Shown here: positions 34,332 through 45,882 of the stretch, one piece after another
Numbering within the stretch: the stretch's first letter is position 1
How the letters are laid out: each line of letters opens with the position of its first letter
NCBI GenBank assembly: GCA_023014365.1
Contig: JAEBUN010000054.1
Location: forward strand, 62,001-126,000
DNA from: Lepiota brunneoincarnata
Lineage: Eukaryota; Basidiomycota; Agaricomycetes; Agaricales; Agaricaceae
Direction of reading: 5' to 3'
Length of the DNA: 64,000 nt
Notes under the pieces: model-generated
The model's input: only the letters and a program-made list of their open reading frames with translations
What the model was told of the DNA's origin: nothing
Databases searched by the model: none
Position numbers and translations under genes: made by a program

Positions 34332-36710
34332 CTATGTTAAATTACAATCGGCTAGATTCTGGCGCATCAACATATCTTGCACTGTAATAAGTCAGTACCT
34401 GCGGCACCTAAGAGCAGGTTGAACCAGCCGAGAACGTACAGTTAGATAAAATGTACTTCGTCGACTTCGTATCCTGGATAAAGAGCCCTTTTGTGTCAAT
34501 GGTACTAGCCATTTCTCCGGAGGAGCGAACTTACGGTGACCGTCGTAAAGTGTCCATAATAAACCCGGGGCAACTTCGAATGACTTTTCATCAGTCCCGC
34601 TGAGCAAAGGTGAATTCCAGTAGGCAGAGGTGAAACATATATAGAGAAAATAACATACAGAATTTCTTCCTGAGGTCTGTCAAAGTAACACATTTAGTGA
34701 GCGAGCCAGGGGAAAATAGAAATAAAGCTCATCGTACAGCTGGATGTGCTCTTCACGTCATTTGGCCTGTCCTTGTATGAGGAGACATAGTCTGCAAAGC
34801 GTATTCCCGCCTCGATCTTTTTCTTGAAAATATCGAACTTATTTAGGAAGAGGACGATATTTGTGTGGCTCAAAAGCTCATTGGAGACGACATATGTCCA
34901 TAGCTGAAAGGAATCGAACTATTTGATTATAGTGTGGGATATAAGCGCAGTTTCAAGTGACGTGGATGGGTGTGCGTGACTGACCAGTCTGTTCAGCTTT
35001 GGATCTTCCTCGAGTTTTTGGTCGAAGGCACTATAGGTTGATTACGCATCAGTCACAAAGTACAGCAAATTGGAGATATGTCATACCTGATAGGTGTCAA
35101 GAAGATGATTGCATCCATATCATCAAAGTACGGTACCCATGCCGCTGTGCAAGAATAGGTGCGACCAAAATGCACACATTAGTACTGCCATTTCAGTCGT
35201 CCTGAAACTCGGGAGCGCACCTCTCTAACGGCGCAAATGTCAGTGCGTGACCCGACGTTGTATTGAGATGACTTACCTGGGACCGATGCCCACCTACGTC
35301 GTATATCCGCCAGTCTCTACTCATACCAGTACCGGTACCTTCCAAAACAGTCAGGAAGTGAGGCCAAGCAAAGAAAATATACCTACCAGTATTCACTCTG
35401 AATTGATGTTCCGTCACCCCTACGATTCAAATGAGCTTCCACCACTAGGCGGTGCTGTCCTACCGACGTACCCAAAGTCTTTAGCCGTGCTCGTAGGATA
35501 TCCTCTACAGAAAGGTCAACACAACAAACGTTAATTATCTGGCTTCATCTTACCATCCGTTGGTAGAAATCGGACCTGTGTGACACGTTCGAGCGAGTCT
35601 AGGAAACTAAGCCAATGTGAGGACGGAGTTGAGGAAAACTTTCGTAAGAAACTCACAACCCAGCGTGGTCCTGTAACCGTATCTTCAATCTCGCCAGCAG
35701 ACCCTGGATGAGAGGGTCGGTCCACAGCTGAACCATGTCTTCAAAACAAGCGTTTAACACTCTCCCAGGGTCATCCGAATCATCCCAGTCTGTAGTCTCT
35801 TCGTTGTCAGGGCACAGCTCCTCACTCCTCAGCTGCCCACCCTTCACAAGCCTCCCCAAACATTCCTTCCATTGCATAGTCGAGTTCACAGCCACCTCTC
35901 TGAATGAAATGCAAACCGAATGCTCTGGCAACTGTGCGGTCCCAATTGAACTGATGGGCGAGAGGCGACTTATGAGGATATTCTCCAGTTCGAGCAGGGG
36001 TGACAACCGTTGTTTGATTTTCATGTGTTGCACGGTGAGTTTTGGAAGGTTTTGAAGGGCATCTGCTCCGTCTCCTTCGCCAGGTACGTATTCCAGCAAT
36101 TGTTGCATTGCATCCATAATTAAGTGAAAAGAGCGGACCACATTGAGCTGTATTACTGCTCTCCATAGTGCGCGCTCCCTGTTAAATGCCTAGAGGAGTG
36201 ATCTGTGAGACAAAGGGAACAGCGTTAGCGATAGGCTAACCTTCGGCTCATGCATGAGCTGAAAGTCTTCAGAACAACATGTAAAGAACAGCGTCGAGAT
36301 TTCCTGATATATAACTCACTCTTCAGCGTCGTCGATTTCCCTGTGGTTCGCATTGTTATCAGAGCCACATAACCTTGAAGCTATTGTAGTGAACACACCT
36401 GACTCGCTCTGGCCTGAAGTGAACGCCGGGAATTAGCGCCGAGCTGTATTGACAATCCAAATGACCACTTGCCAAGAAGCAGAATCTTCACTGACTTAGC
36501 GACCTTGCGTTCCCTGTTTAACTCCTCATCGATCGTATCCGAAACGCGTTTAGCCTCTTCTTCTTCTTCTAACCTCTTCGCACGTTCTTCCGGCGTCTCG
36601 GTTGGCGAAGGTAACAGAAGCATAGATAAAGGGTCTCGAGGGCTACTGGGAGCTGGGACGGTCTTCACCGGCATAGTTCGATCCGTGCGGCGGGCGCGGG
36701 CGCGCCACAC
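34332..36710 (-). CDS. G-protein alpha subunit-like GTPase, 17 exons
   Basis: Exons on the minus strand: 36710-36473, 36413-36399, 36340-36320, 36266-36241, 36189-35660, 35606-35554, 35504-35472, 35419-35387, 35338-35277, 35224-35221 (4 nt), 35144-35087, 35030-34985, 34903-34738, 34676-34659, 34599-34535, 34473-34440, 34381-34332. They total 1452 nt, 483 aa, with every phase consistent. The P-loop GQSESGKS is at residues 80-87, split over three exons, the first junction using a GC donor. The helical domain is encoded mainly by exon 5. Switch I contains EHQFRVNTGTGTG, switch II DVGGHRSQRAAW (330-341), then NKFD (394-397) and HFTTVTDTKS. The usual catalytic Gln of DVGGQ is His, and no MGxxxS myristoylation signal exists at either possible start (36710 or 36674). 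This matches the divergent, expanded G-alpha group of Agaricomycetes. Role in hyphal or mating signalling is unproven. Confidence 0.93.
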
Positions 36711-38491
36711 GTCGAATGGTAAAGTATGAGGGGGGAAAGCAGAGGAGAACGGAGGGATTACACAACCAGGCCGGATATATGTATTAAATCATGGCGAGAC
36801 TCGAGGGGTATCCATCACCATTCTTCCTAAACAATATGTCATCCTAGCAGGGATTGATGGAATTGAGTGATTGGGATTGACACGAGAAGTGTGTGCATCG
36901 CACTATGCTATAAATGTCTGTTGCACGTTCCTCGGTAGATGAACGGTTTGTTTCGAGCATGGCGAACATGCTAGCGAGGTCGGAGAGTATACACGTGGAA
37001 TATCGCCTTGTACTGAGGCGGGAAGTTGAGCCGAATAGTGATTAGAATCAAACTTTCAGTCATCGGCGATGGATATCTGGGGAAAACGTAGTCTGACCCT
37101 AGGTCAGGCGTGAGGTCCTGTGAACAAAATCGTTTTGGATCGAAAACACCTCCGTCATCCCCACCACACATCCTGAAAGGCGTGATGGGCGTTCCACTCT
37201 GATGACATGGACATTTTACCTCCCTATATATCAGCGGGCGGGAGATAAATGAAAGGCCCTCGTCATTGGACCTCTGTGGACCTACATTATTCGTACATAA
37301 GCAGTACCCACGGTCCTCGGCTGGCAGAGGCACAGACAAACGGTACCTGGAGTTTAATAATCACTCCACTTGCATGACAGCATCTGGGAAGATGAGACAC
37401 CCACTTACCTAAAAGCCAAGCACTCTGAGATGTGGGGCTCTGCCCAGTGTTCAATCGTTCAAGGATCTCTCTCTCTACTTTATCAGACCTGGTTAGATGC
37501 CACGGGAGCATGTCGCTCGGGTCTTATTTGCTTGAATGAATTAAACCGTTTCCCATGAACTACTCGGACTCTGAAAACTTATCATCTGCATTTCTGGAAC
37601 AAAGGAATCCAGGCTCCAATTCTTTACGAGACATGGTGACCTCTCGCGTAGCACTCCCAAATTGCAGTAAATCCATTGCAGGCTTTAAGTAGGGTCTTAT
37701 GACTTAGATTCTAATCGGTTGCTGCGCTAGTGTACAGACTGTTCTTAAATGAAGGACACCCCGCAAGCCCCGGATACAGTGGCCAGGGCCAGGACTGTCA
37801 GGGTCCTGACCCAATACAGCATAGATCCTTAAGCAACAGACCCAAGAAGCGAAAGAAATTAATGGACCCAGTCTGATTAGGTGCTCGTTTCACCGCAGAT
37901 TGAGGACGAACAGAGTATTGTCGATCCACGGGTCCCAGAACACAGTGAGCAGCAGGTTTGTGAATGGAAACCAAAAAAAGAGAAGAACGTCGGTAATACA
38001 ATTTGGGGTCTCGAAACCTTCTCGAGACCTATTCAAGATGAGTACATTAAGGGTCGACCTAGCCAAGCACGCCACTTCGCGTGGGCCAGAACCCCCACTG
38101 GTATGTAGTAACGAACAAAAAAGATTACAACACCGTTGGGACGGTTCCGGATGGATAGCCGGTCTTGAAACCGTTGTTACGTACGAGGGGCGAGTTCGAC
38201 CAGCTGCTGATGTACGGCAGGTTCATCGCAACATGAACCGCTGATCAGTGTTTGACGAGTTAATCAGTCAAGTTCATGAACCTTCATGCACCGGCACACC
38301 GGCACATTACCCCCCTGGATCGCTTGAAAGAAGAAAAAGAAAGGAGTTATTTATGAGCTAAGCTAAAAAGTACAGTATCCCACCACCCAAAAACTGACGA
38401 ACCGGTCGCTGTTACGCATGACAGGGACTGACAAGAATGTACTCTCAAATCAGTCAGACACCGCTTAAGAGTCACACATCCGAAAGTTTAC
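36711..38491. other. Unassigned interval upstream of the G-alpha gene
   Basis: No gene recognised. The minus-strand frames at 36971-37511 are short and motif-free. At about 38.3 kb a 'ggcacaccggcacattacccccc' block and the tail of the truncated G-alpha paralogue meet, so part of this interval may be an unidentified insertion that removed the paralogue's 3' half. Confidence 0.35.
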
Positions 38492-38761
38492 CTCTCTGAG
38501 GGAACATTAGTAATGAAGCCCTAGAACGAAATGAGGACTAACCTGTGACCGCTGACCACCAACATCATAAATGCGCCAGTCGTTGCCAAATCCCGTATCT
38601 TGAACAAATCCTATAGCAAGGTTGGGTCGTCGAACGAGCACTACACACCATTGCGCATCCTAAAATGATGCTCTGTTACCCTTAGAGATCCAGAGTGAGT
38701 ATCTTCGATAGACCAAAATGCTGATGGACATACCCATGGTCTTGACAAACAGGATATGGAC
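38492..38761 (-). pseudogene. Truncated G-alpha paralogue (switch I/II fragment)
   Basis: Four consecutive exon pieces on the minus strand match the neighbouring G-alpha gene in order and intron position. They are VHILFVKTMG (ending near 38734), VTEHHFRMRNG, FVQDTGFGNDWRIYDVGGQRSQ, and a 4-nt exon AGAG at 38492-38495 between ctcag and gtaaac. Here the switch II motif has the canonical Gln. Neither the P-loop side nor the NKxD side is present: upstream sequence ends near the repeat at 38.92 kb and nothing recognisable follows the 4-nt exon. It is thus a broken paralogue. Confidence 0.82.
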
Positions 38762-38914
38762 TGCTCACGAGATCCGCCGGCGGCCAATTGTGGTTTAGCA
38801 CCTAGGCATTGAAGGCATCTGGCACACAACAAATAGGCGGGGTAAGAACCCAGCCAGGAAGCAGGAAGTTTAATACCACTTGATGAGATAGCACTCCTTG
38901 TGCTTGACATCCGA

Positions 38915-40512
38915 AAAGTAAGCTTGTCAAGATTCTGCGTTTTCAATCTTGAGGTAATGTTAACTTTTAGAACTCGACGAGTTTTGGTTGGAGTTGAGGA
39001 CGCCCACCATCTCTGAGTATCCTGGGGACTCGGCCTGGGCTACGCATACCTGAATGGAAGGGAGTGTGCGGAGTGGGTGGTTGGGTGTGGGGGGTGCCAA
39101 CGGGTATAGATGCCACCGATAAACACTCCCTTGGGCATGATGGAGCGCTAATGCGCCACAGAGATCAAACGCGTCCCTCAACCACTGTCAGAGACTCGAT
39201 GCGCTTAGTGGATAGACTTGCAAGCGCCGCACGGCGGTTACCTTGGGTGCAAGAGCTACACCCCCTCCACTTAAGAAGCACTCTGTAGCTACTTCAACAA
39301 CTGTTCAAGGACATTGGGGCTCGAGTCCAGAATGGCCAACGTATAGTCGCAAACCTATGTAATGCATGCAGCAGGGCATAAGTATGTTTCTAACCTTACT
39401 GATGATCCCCACTCGGACCTTGAACAACCTCCCCCCTCCAAAAAAAGCGAACAATTCAAACAAAACAGATAATCACTCCAAACAAGAGGGGGAGAGCAGT
39501 TTTGAGCGAATGGTACTCCATGCAGAATATGGTGACATGAAAAGGACAATAGACGGCAAGCTGAAACTCGCGTTTCGACATAACTCTGATCCTGTCGACT
39601 CTCGTGGGGCTGGATATTGAATATACCTGAGCAAATCGAGTGCTTGGACACGCAAACAACCACTAAAGGCAAGTGAGCCAGGTGCACAAAATACGCCGGA
39701 TTGGGCCCGGACCCGGGGTCAGTTTCGGTACCCACTTATTGATGACAATTAGCAAAAAAATCGCGTCCCCATTTGTGATAACAATTGAAGCTCATAAATT
39801 ATTTTATGTCGGAGCACTCAATAAAATCACGTTTCCGGACAATATGTGTTGATGGTATATAAACCCTCGGCTATTGAGGAAATGAGGAACTACAAACGCA
39901 GAAATTACCAGCACTCTCTTGCCTCTTCAAAAACCCTGTCCATAATTTGACTATTCTACAGCGAGTTGGTGTGTGGATTATCCAACAGACGTTAGTAAAA
40001 AGTCCGAATCCATGGTATGACTGAACCTCATTTGTCCATTGATCTATTGACTGACACCTAGAGTGGCAAGGATTCACAGTTACCAGAGGCAGGGGGATCA
40101 GAGTTCAAAGGTGCACACAGAACAATAAAGGAAAGAAGAGGACGAAATGAAGCGTACAAAACCGCCCCTCTACCAGGGTCACAAGGGGTGCAAAAGCAAG
40201 GGCGAAAGCAAGGGCAAGGGGCAAAAAAGGCGGCAAAAGAGGCAGAAAGCATCCGACAAGACCTAGAGGCAGAAAAAACGGCAGAAACCATCCGAATAGT
40301 ACTAGAGGCACGAAGAGTACGAGAGGCACAAACACAAGAGGCACAAAAAGTAGCACAAGCCAAGGAAAAAGCACGGCTCGCAGAATACTATGCAAAATTG
40401 GAAGAAACCAAAGAGTCTGACCGTCGCTCAAAGCAAGCTTTGTCTATGCTGAAGCATCACGCGTTGCAGAAGCAAAAGAAAAACCAATACCCCAACTAGT
40501 TTTCTTTGGGTA
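38915..40512 (+). mobile_element. LTR-A retroelement, copy 3, with adjoining repeat
   Basis: The left part (38915-39460) is the repeat also present at 15.21-15.69 kb. LTR-like sequence follows: gacggcaagctgaaactcg near 39.55 kb, gagcaaatcgagtgcttggac near 39.63 kb, TATA-like ggtatataaaccctcgg at 39.85 kb, and the gcgagttggtgtgtggattat segment at 39.96 kb. Right after it begins a gag-like ORF. The TGG at 40013 before TATGACTGAACCTC, or the TGG in gtgtgtggattat, could start a primer-binding site. The element is cut short by the Helitron-like array at 40513; no pol was found. Confidence 0.68.
40017..40499 (+). pseudogene. Gag-like ORF of LTR-A, one internal stop
   Basis: One frame of 161 codons from ATG 40017 (MTEPHLSIDLLTDT) to a stop at 40497-40499, interrupted by a TAG at 40059-40061. 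In copy 1 the same codon reads Trp (DAWSGKE). After the stop the frame stays open and becomes strongly helical and charged: KKAAKEAESIRQDLEAEKTA, then RIVLEARRVREAQ, AKEKARLAEYYAKLEETKES and QALSMLKHHALQKQKK. Coiled-coil, lysine/glutamate-rich and without zinc knuckle. I call it gag-like because of its place directly after the LTR; no capsid motif is recognisable. Confidence 0.55.
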
Positions 40513-43024
40513 TCTTATAGAGAATGGGACAAGGCCGTGGGATGATGGGGGGATGACTCAGCTTAGTCAGTTCTGACATAATATTTTCTGATTGGCTGGC
40601 TGGGGGGGTCAATGGCAAGGAGGGGGTTGGGGGGCCTATAACCCTGGGGATCCGGGGGGGTGGATAGCGAGATGTAAACGGCGAAATTACGAAGCAGGTT
40701 GATAGGAAGAATGATGAGGAATAAATTGATCTTTGTGGGGGAAGAGGTGTGTGTAGAGAATTGGGAAATGGCTCAATGGCAATGATACTTGGGATTCCGA
40801 TTGGGGCACAGTGGCCCTCCGATTTCACAAAGACGCAAAGCGAGTCGATAGAGAGGACAATGAGGAATAACACCTTTGATGGGAATATTGATGGGCGTAT
40901 TCCTGGTGCCAGAGGCATTCGTTTGCAATGTAAATTTGGGAGTGGGGAGCGGCTATAGGCATGGCAATCCTCTGATTTAACGAGTATTTATTAATAGGTG
41001 GAATGTTGAGCAATTGGACATGGGCTTTGATGGCCCATCAGAGGGGAAAATGAAAAAGCGCATTTTGAGTGGCTTCCACTGGCTCAATTGCTACAATACC
41101 TTGGTGCTCACTTGGGGTACAAACTGCGAAGATCTCGCGAAAATCTGGAACAGAATCAATAGGGAGAATGTGGAGGAATAGTAATTACACTGTAATTTAA
41201 AAGGAAATTCATCCCAGGGCCCTGCCATTATTCTAAATCTTCGCTGCTTTGGCAAATGTTACCCCATATTTGGGTACACATACCCTCAAGGTTCTGGTCT
41301 AAATTAATAGGAACAATATTGTAGAATACTCAAATTTCTATTGTACATGATATTCAATTTCCCCACTCATATACTCATTTCCCTCGCGCCAAACCTAGGA
41401 TTCACGTGTCCTACATCTCCGCCATGGCCCTCACGAAATCCGCAAATAAATCGATAGGTGGAATGTCGGGCAATCGGAATTTCTTTGGAAACATCGAAAA
41501 TCTGGCAATTGCTGACAAATCCGGATCAATGCCCACCTGAGCTTCTCACGCTCAGTCCACCATTGATCTTCCTGCCACCATCCCTCTCCAGCCATAAAAA
41601 TTCGCTAAAAATACGCTTAAATTCGCGGAAATTCGGATAATATTAAAAGAATACTTATTGTTAAACAAGATCGTAAAAATTCAGGAAAATTAAAGATAAA
41701 TCTAACTGCTCAGTTCCAGGTGAGAGAAATGCAAAGTAAATTGATATAATCAATACTAAGATCAGGATAATGGTAAATTGTGATAGAAAGTAACCACATA
41801 TGCATGCCAACAGCATGGATTGTGGTTAGTTTCATACTGTGTTTAAAATATAAGTTGCATAAGATATTCAGACAATGCTAGATTGCAATGGAAATTGATC
41901 ACACATGCATGCTGAAGGCATGGATTGTGATCAGTTTCCTGCTGTATTCAAGATATAAGTAACATAAGGTATTCAGACAAGGCTGAAGTGTAGTCAGTTT
42001 CCTGCTGTGTTCACAATATAAGTAACACAACATATTCAGACAATGCTAGATTGTAATAGAAATTGACTACCCACTACTGTGTTCAAATATAAGTAATATA
42101 TTATACCTAGACAATGCTAAGATTAGGATAATGCTAAATTGCAATGGAAATTGACCACACATGCATGCTGGAGGCATGGATTGTGGTTAGTTTCATACTG
42201 TGTTCAAGATATAAGTAATATAACATATTCAGACAATGCTAAATTATGATGGAAATTGACCACACATGCATGCTGAAGACATGGATTGTAGTCAGTTCCC
42301 TACTGAATTCAAGATATAAATAACATAACATACTTAGATAATACTAAGCTTTAGATAATATAAACAATTAGCACACTCCAAGTGCCCAGGCTGAAGGATT
42401 GGGGCATCCATTCAGATAATGCTAAGGTCATCAAGATATTGATTAACATGATCATGTAATCCATTCAGTGAATGCCAAAGTCATCAAAACATTGATAAAC
42501 AAGATCATGTGATCTATTCAGTCACTTACAAACATCAGTAATAAGGTCATGTGACTTCCAAAAAAAATTGTCACTCAAATTTCTAAACTTAACTATAATG
42601 CTAAAGTCATCCAAATTTGTGTGTAAGCTCAGGCATGTATTGTGATTAGTTTCATGCTGTATTTAATATATAAGTAATATAACATACCTAGACAATACTA
42701 AGCTTCAGATAATATAAACCATTGTTACACTCCAAGTGCCCAGGCCAAAGGGTCTGGGCATCTATTCAGATAATGCTAAAGTCATTAAAATATTGTTAAA
42801 TGCAATCATGTGATCCAGAAAAAACTTATACTAAATTCATTTAACTAACAGATTTCAAGTACTCAAACCATCTCAAATAATACCAAAGTTATCAAAACAT
42901 TCATAAATAAGGTCATGTGATCAAAATACAGACAAATAAATATTACCAAACAAAGTCATGTGACCTAACAAAATTTTGTTATTATACTCCCTGTGCCGAA
43001 GGCACAGCTAGGGTCTTATCCTAG
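40513..43024 (+). mobile_element. Helitron-like non-autonomous element, unit 1 of a tandem array
   Basis: The unit begins TCTTATAGAGAATGGG after an A and ends CTAG at 43021-43024. Just upstream of the end is a hairpin with a 7-bp stem and 3-nt loop (CTGTGCC gaa GGCACAG, 42991-43007), 13 nt before CTAG. A 5' TC, a 3' CTRR and a hairpin 10-15 nt inside are the marks of Helitrons. No Rep/helicase ORF is present. From about 41.7 kb the interior carries degenerate repeats around cacacatgcatgctgaaggc and ttcagacaatgctaga. The next unit starts at the following base. Confidence 0.7.
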
Positions 43025-45882
43025 TCTTATAGAGAATGGGACAAGGCCGTGGGATGATGGGGGGATGACTCAGCTTAGTCAGTTCTGACATAATATTTTC
43101 TGATTGGCTGGCTGGGAGGGTCAATGGCAAGGAGGGGGGTTGGGGGCCTATAAATCTGGGGATCTAGGGGGGTGGATAGCGAGATGTGAACGGCGAAATT
43201 ACGAAGCGGGTTGATAGAAAGAATGATGAGGAATAAATTGATCTTTGTGGGGGAAGAGGTGTCTGTAGAGGGTTGGGAAATGGCTCAATGGCAATGATAC
43301 TTGGGATTCCGATTGGGGCACACTGGCCCTCCCCTTTCACAAAGACGCAAAGCGAATTAATAGAGAGAACAATGAGGAATAACACCTTTGATGGGAATAT
43401 TGATGGGGGTATTCCCGGTGCCAGAGGCGTTCGTTTGCAATGTAAATTTGGGATTGGGGAACGGCTATAGGTATGGCAATCCTCTGATTTAACGAGTATT
43501 TATTAATAGGTGGAATGTTGAGCAATTGGACATGGGCTTTGATGGCTCATCAGAGGGGAAAATGAAAAAGCGCAGTTTGAGTGGCTTCCACTGGCTCAAT
43601 TGCTACAATACCTTTGTGCTCATTTGGGGTCCAAACCGCGAAGACCTCGCAAAAATCTGGAACAGAATCAATAGGGAGAATGTGGAGGAATAGTAATTAC
43701 ACTGTAATGTAAAAGGAAATTCATCCCAGGGCCCTGCAATTATTCTAAATCTTTGCTACATTGGCACATGTTACCCCTCATCTGGGTGCACATGCCCTCA
43801 CAGTCCTGGACCATACCCATAGGAACAGTATAGTGCAACACTCAATTTCATTTTGTACATGATATTGAATATCTCCGCTCATATACTCATTCCCCTCGCA
43901 CCAAACCTGGGATTCACGTGTCATACACCCCCATCATGGCCTCCAAGCAATCCACAAATAAACCAATAGGTGGAATGTTGAGCAATCGGAATTTCTTTGG
44001 AAACGTCGAAATTCTGGCAATTGCTGACACATCCGGATCAATGACCTGAGCTTCTCACGCCCCGTCCACCATTGATCTTCCTGCCACCATCCCTCTCCAG
44101 CCATAAAAAATCGCTAAAAATACGCTTAAATTCGTGGAAATTCGGATAATATTAAAAGAATACTTATTGTTAAACAAGACCAACCAATATATCCAAAATC
44201 ATCGTAAATAGCAAATAAAACCATAAAGATAATCGTAAAAATTCAGGAAAATTAGAAATAAATTAAAGATAAATCTAACTGCTCAGTTACAGGTGAGAGA
44301 AATGCAAAGTAAATTGATATAATCAATGCTAAGATCAGGATAATGGTAAATTGTAATAGAAAGTAACTACACATGCATGCCAACAGCATGGATTGTGGTT
44401 AGTTTCATACTGTGTTTAAAATATAAGTAGTATAAGATATTCAGACAATGCTAGATTGTGGTCAGTTTCCTGCTGTGTTTGAGATATCAGTAACACAACA
44501 TATTCAGATAATGCTAGATTGTGATGGAAATTGACTACACATACATGCCAAAGGCATGGATTGTGGTCAGTTTCATGCTGTGTTCAAGATATAAGTAATA
44601 TAACATATTTGTAAGGGCGACCTGGCTGCTGTGTTGTGTCGGCTGAGCAGGGAGAAACCTTAGTGTTATTTCCAGACTTCTACCAAGTACATACCTGAGC
44701 AGGGAGAAACCTTAGAGAATCAAGTAAGGTTTCTCCAAGCTCACCTACACTACTTATACTACCTGCCATAAGGTCCAAGTTGAGTAATCTACTCTACATA
44801 TGTGGCTGTGAGGTGTCAGGGATGCCTAAAATAAATATAGTCGGGAATAGGCTTGGGATAGGGTCATGCATGCCAGTGAGGGTTCGTATCTGCATTGGAG
44901 GGGTGTAGGAGGGAATTCCAAGTACTGGGGTGTTGGGGGACAGATTTCTGGGCCCAAGGGGGCTGGAAATCGGATTTCCAAGTGCAGGAGGGCTGGGGAT
45001 TAGATTTCCGAGTGCAGGAAGGCTGGAAATCAGAATTCTGAGTCTGCAGTTGTGAGCGATGACCTAGAGTTCCTCTTACAATATTCAGACAATGCTAAAT
45101 TGTGATGGAAATTGACCACACATGCATGCTGAAGGCATGGATTGTAGTCAGTTCCTTACTGAATTCAAGATATAAATAACATAACATACTTAGATAATAC
45201 TAAGCTTTAGATAATATAGACAATTAACACACTTCAAGTGCCCAGGCTGAAAGGTCTAGGCATCCATTTAGATAATGCTAAGGTCATTAAGATATTGATT
45301 AATATGATCATGTAATCCATTCAGTGAATGCCAAAGTCATCAAAACATTGATAAACAAGATCATGTGATCTATTCAGTCACTTACAAATGTCAGTAAATA
45401 AGGTCATGTGACTTCCAAAAAAAAATTTTCACTCAAATCTCTAAACTTAACTATAATGCTAAAGTCATCCAAATTTGTGTGTAAGCTCAGGCATGTATTG
45501 TGATTAGTTTCATGCTGTATTTAATATATAAGTAATATAATATACCTAGACAATACTAAGCTTCAGATAATATAAACAATTGTTACACTCCAAGTGCCCA
45601 GGCCGAAGGGTCTGGGCATCTATTCAGATAATGCTAAAGTTATTAAAATATTGTTAAATACAATCATGTGATCCAGAAAAAACTTATACTAAATTCATAT
45701 AACTAACAGATTTCAAGTACTCAAACTATCTCAAATAATACCAAAGTCATCAAAACATTCATAAATAAGGTCATGTGATCAAAATTCAGGCAAACAAATA
45801 TCACCAAATAAAGTCATGTGACCTGACAAAATTTTATTATTATACTCCCTGTGCCGAAGGCACAGCTAGGGTCTTACCCTAG
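43025..45882 (+). mobile_element. Helitron-like element, unit 2, carrying a solo LTR
   Basis: Near-identical to unit 1 over its length, starting TCTTATAGAGAATGGG directly after the CTAG of unit 1 and ending with the same hairpin and CTAG at 45879-45882. It differs by small indels, one extra segment near 44.2 kb, and a solo LTR (44610-45080). Without the LTR and its duplication the unit is about 2.38 kb against 2.51 kb for unit 1. Small ORFs present in both units diverge like the surrounding DNA and do not look selected. Confidence 0.7.
44610..45080 (-). mobile_element. Solo LTR of the gypsy family at 53.3 kb, with 5-bp target duplication
   Basis: 471 bp starting TGTAAGGG and ending CTTACA, flanked on both sides by ATATT (44605-44609 and 45081-45085). 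Unit 1 of the array has the uninterrupted site (acatattcagacaatgc). Read on the minus strand it aligns along its length with the LTR at 53299-53799, including repeated gaaacctta segments and the gcagatac-aaccctcactggcat block. A textbook solo LTR left by recombination between two LTRs. Confidence 0.92.

Noticed and set aside
37287..37511. Possible further G-alpha exon upstream of the G-alpha gene
   Set aside because: No P-loop, switch or helical-domain motif could be found in any frame.
40749..40958. Small ORF conserved between Helitron-like units (also 43273-43470)
   Set aside because: The two copies differ about as much as the non-coding parts of the units, so conservation reflects duplication and not selection; no family was recognised.
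41700..42990. CRISPR-like appearance of repeated words with irregular spacers
   Set aside because: Eukaryotic context, variable spacing and degenerate repeats; they are internal repeats of the mobile unit.
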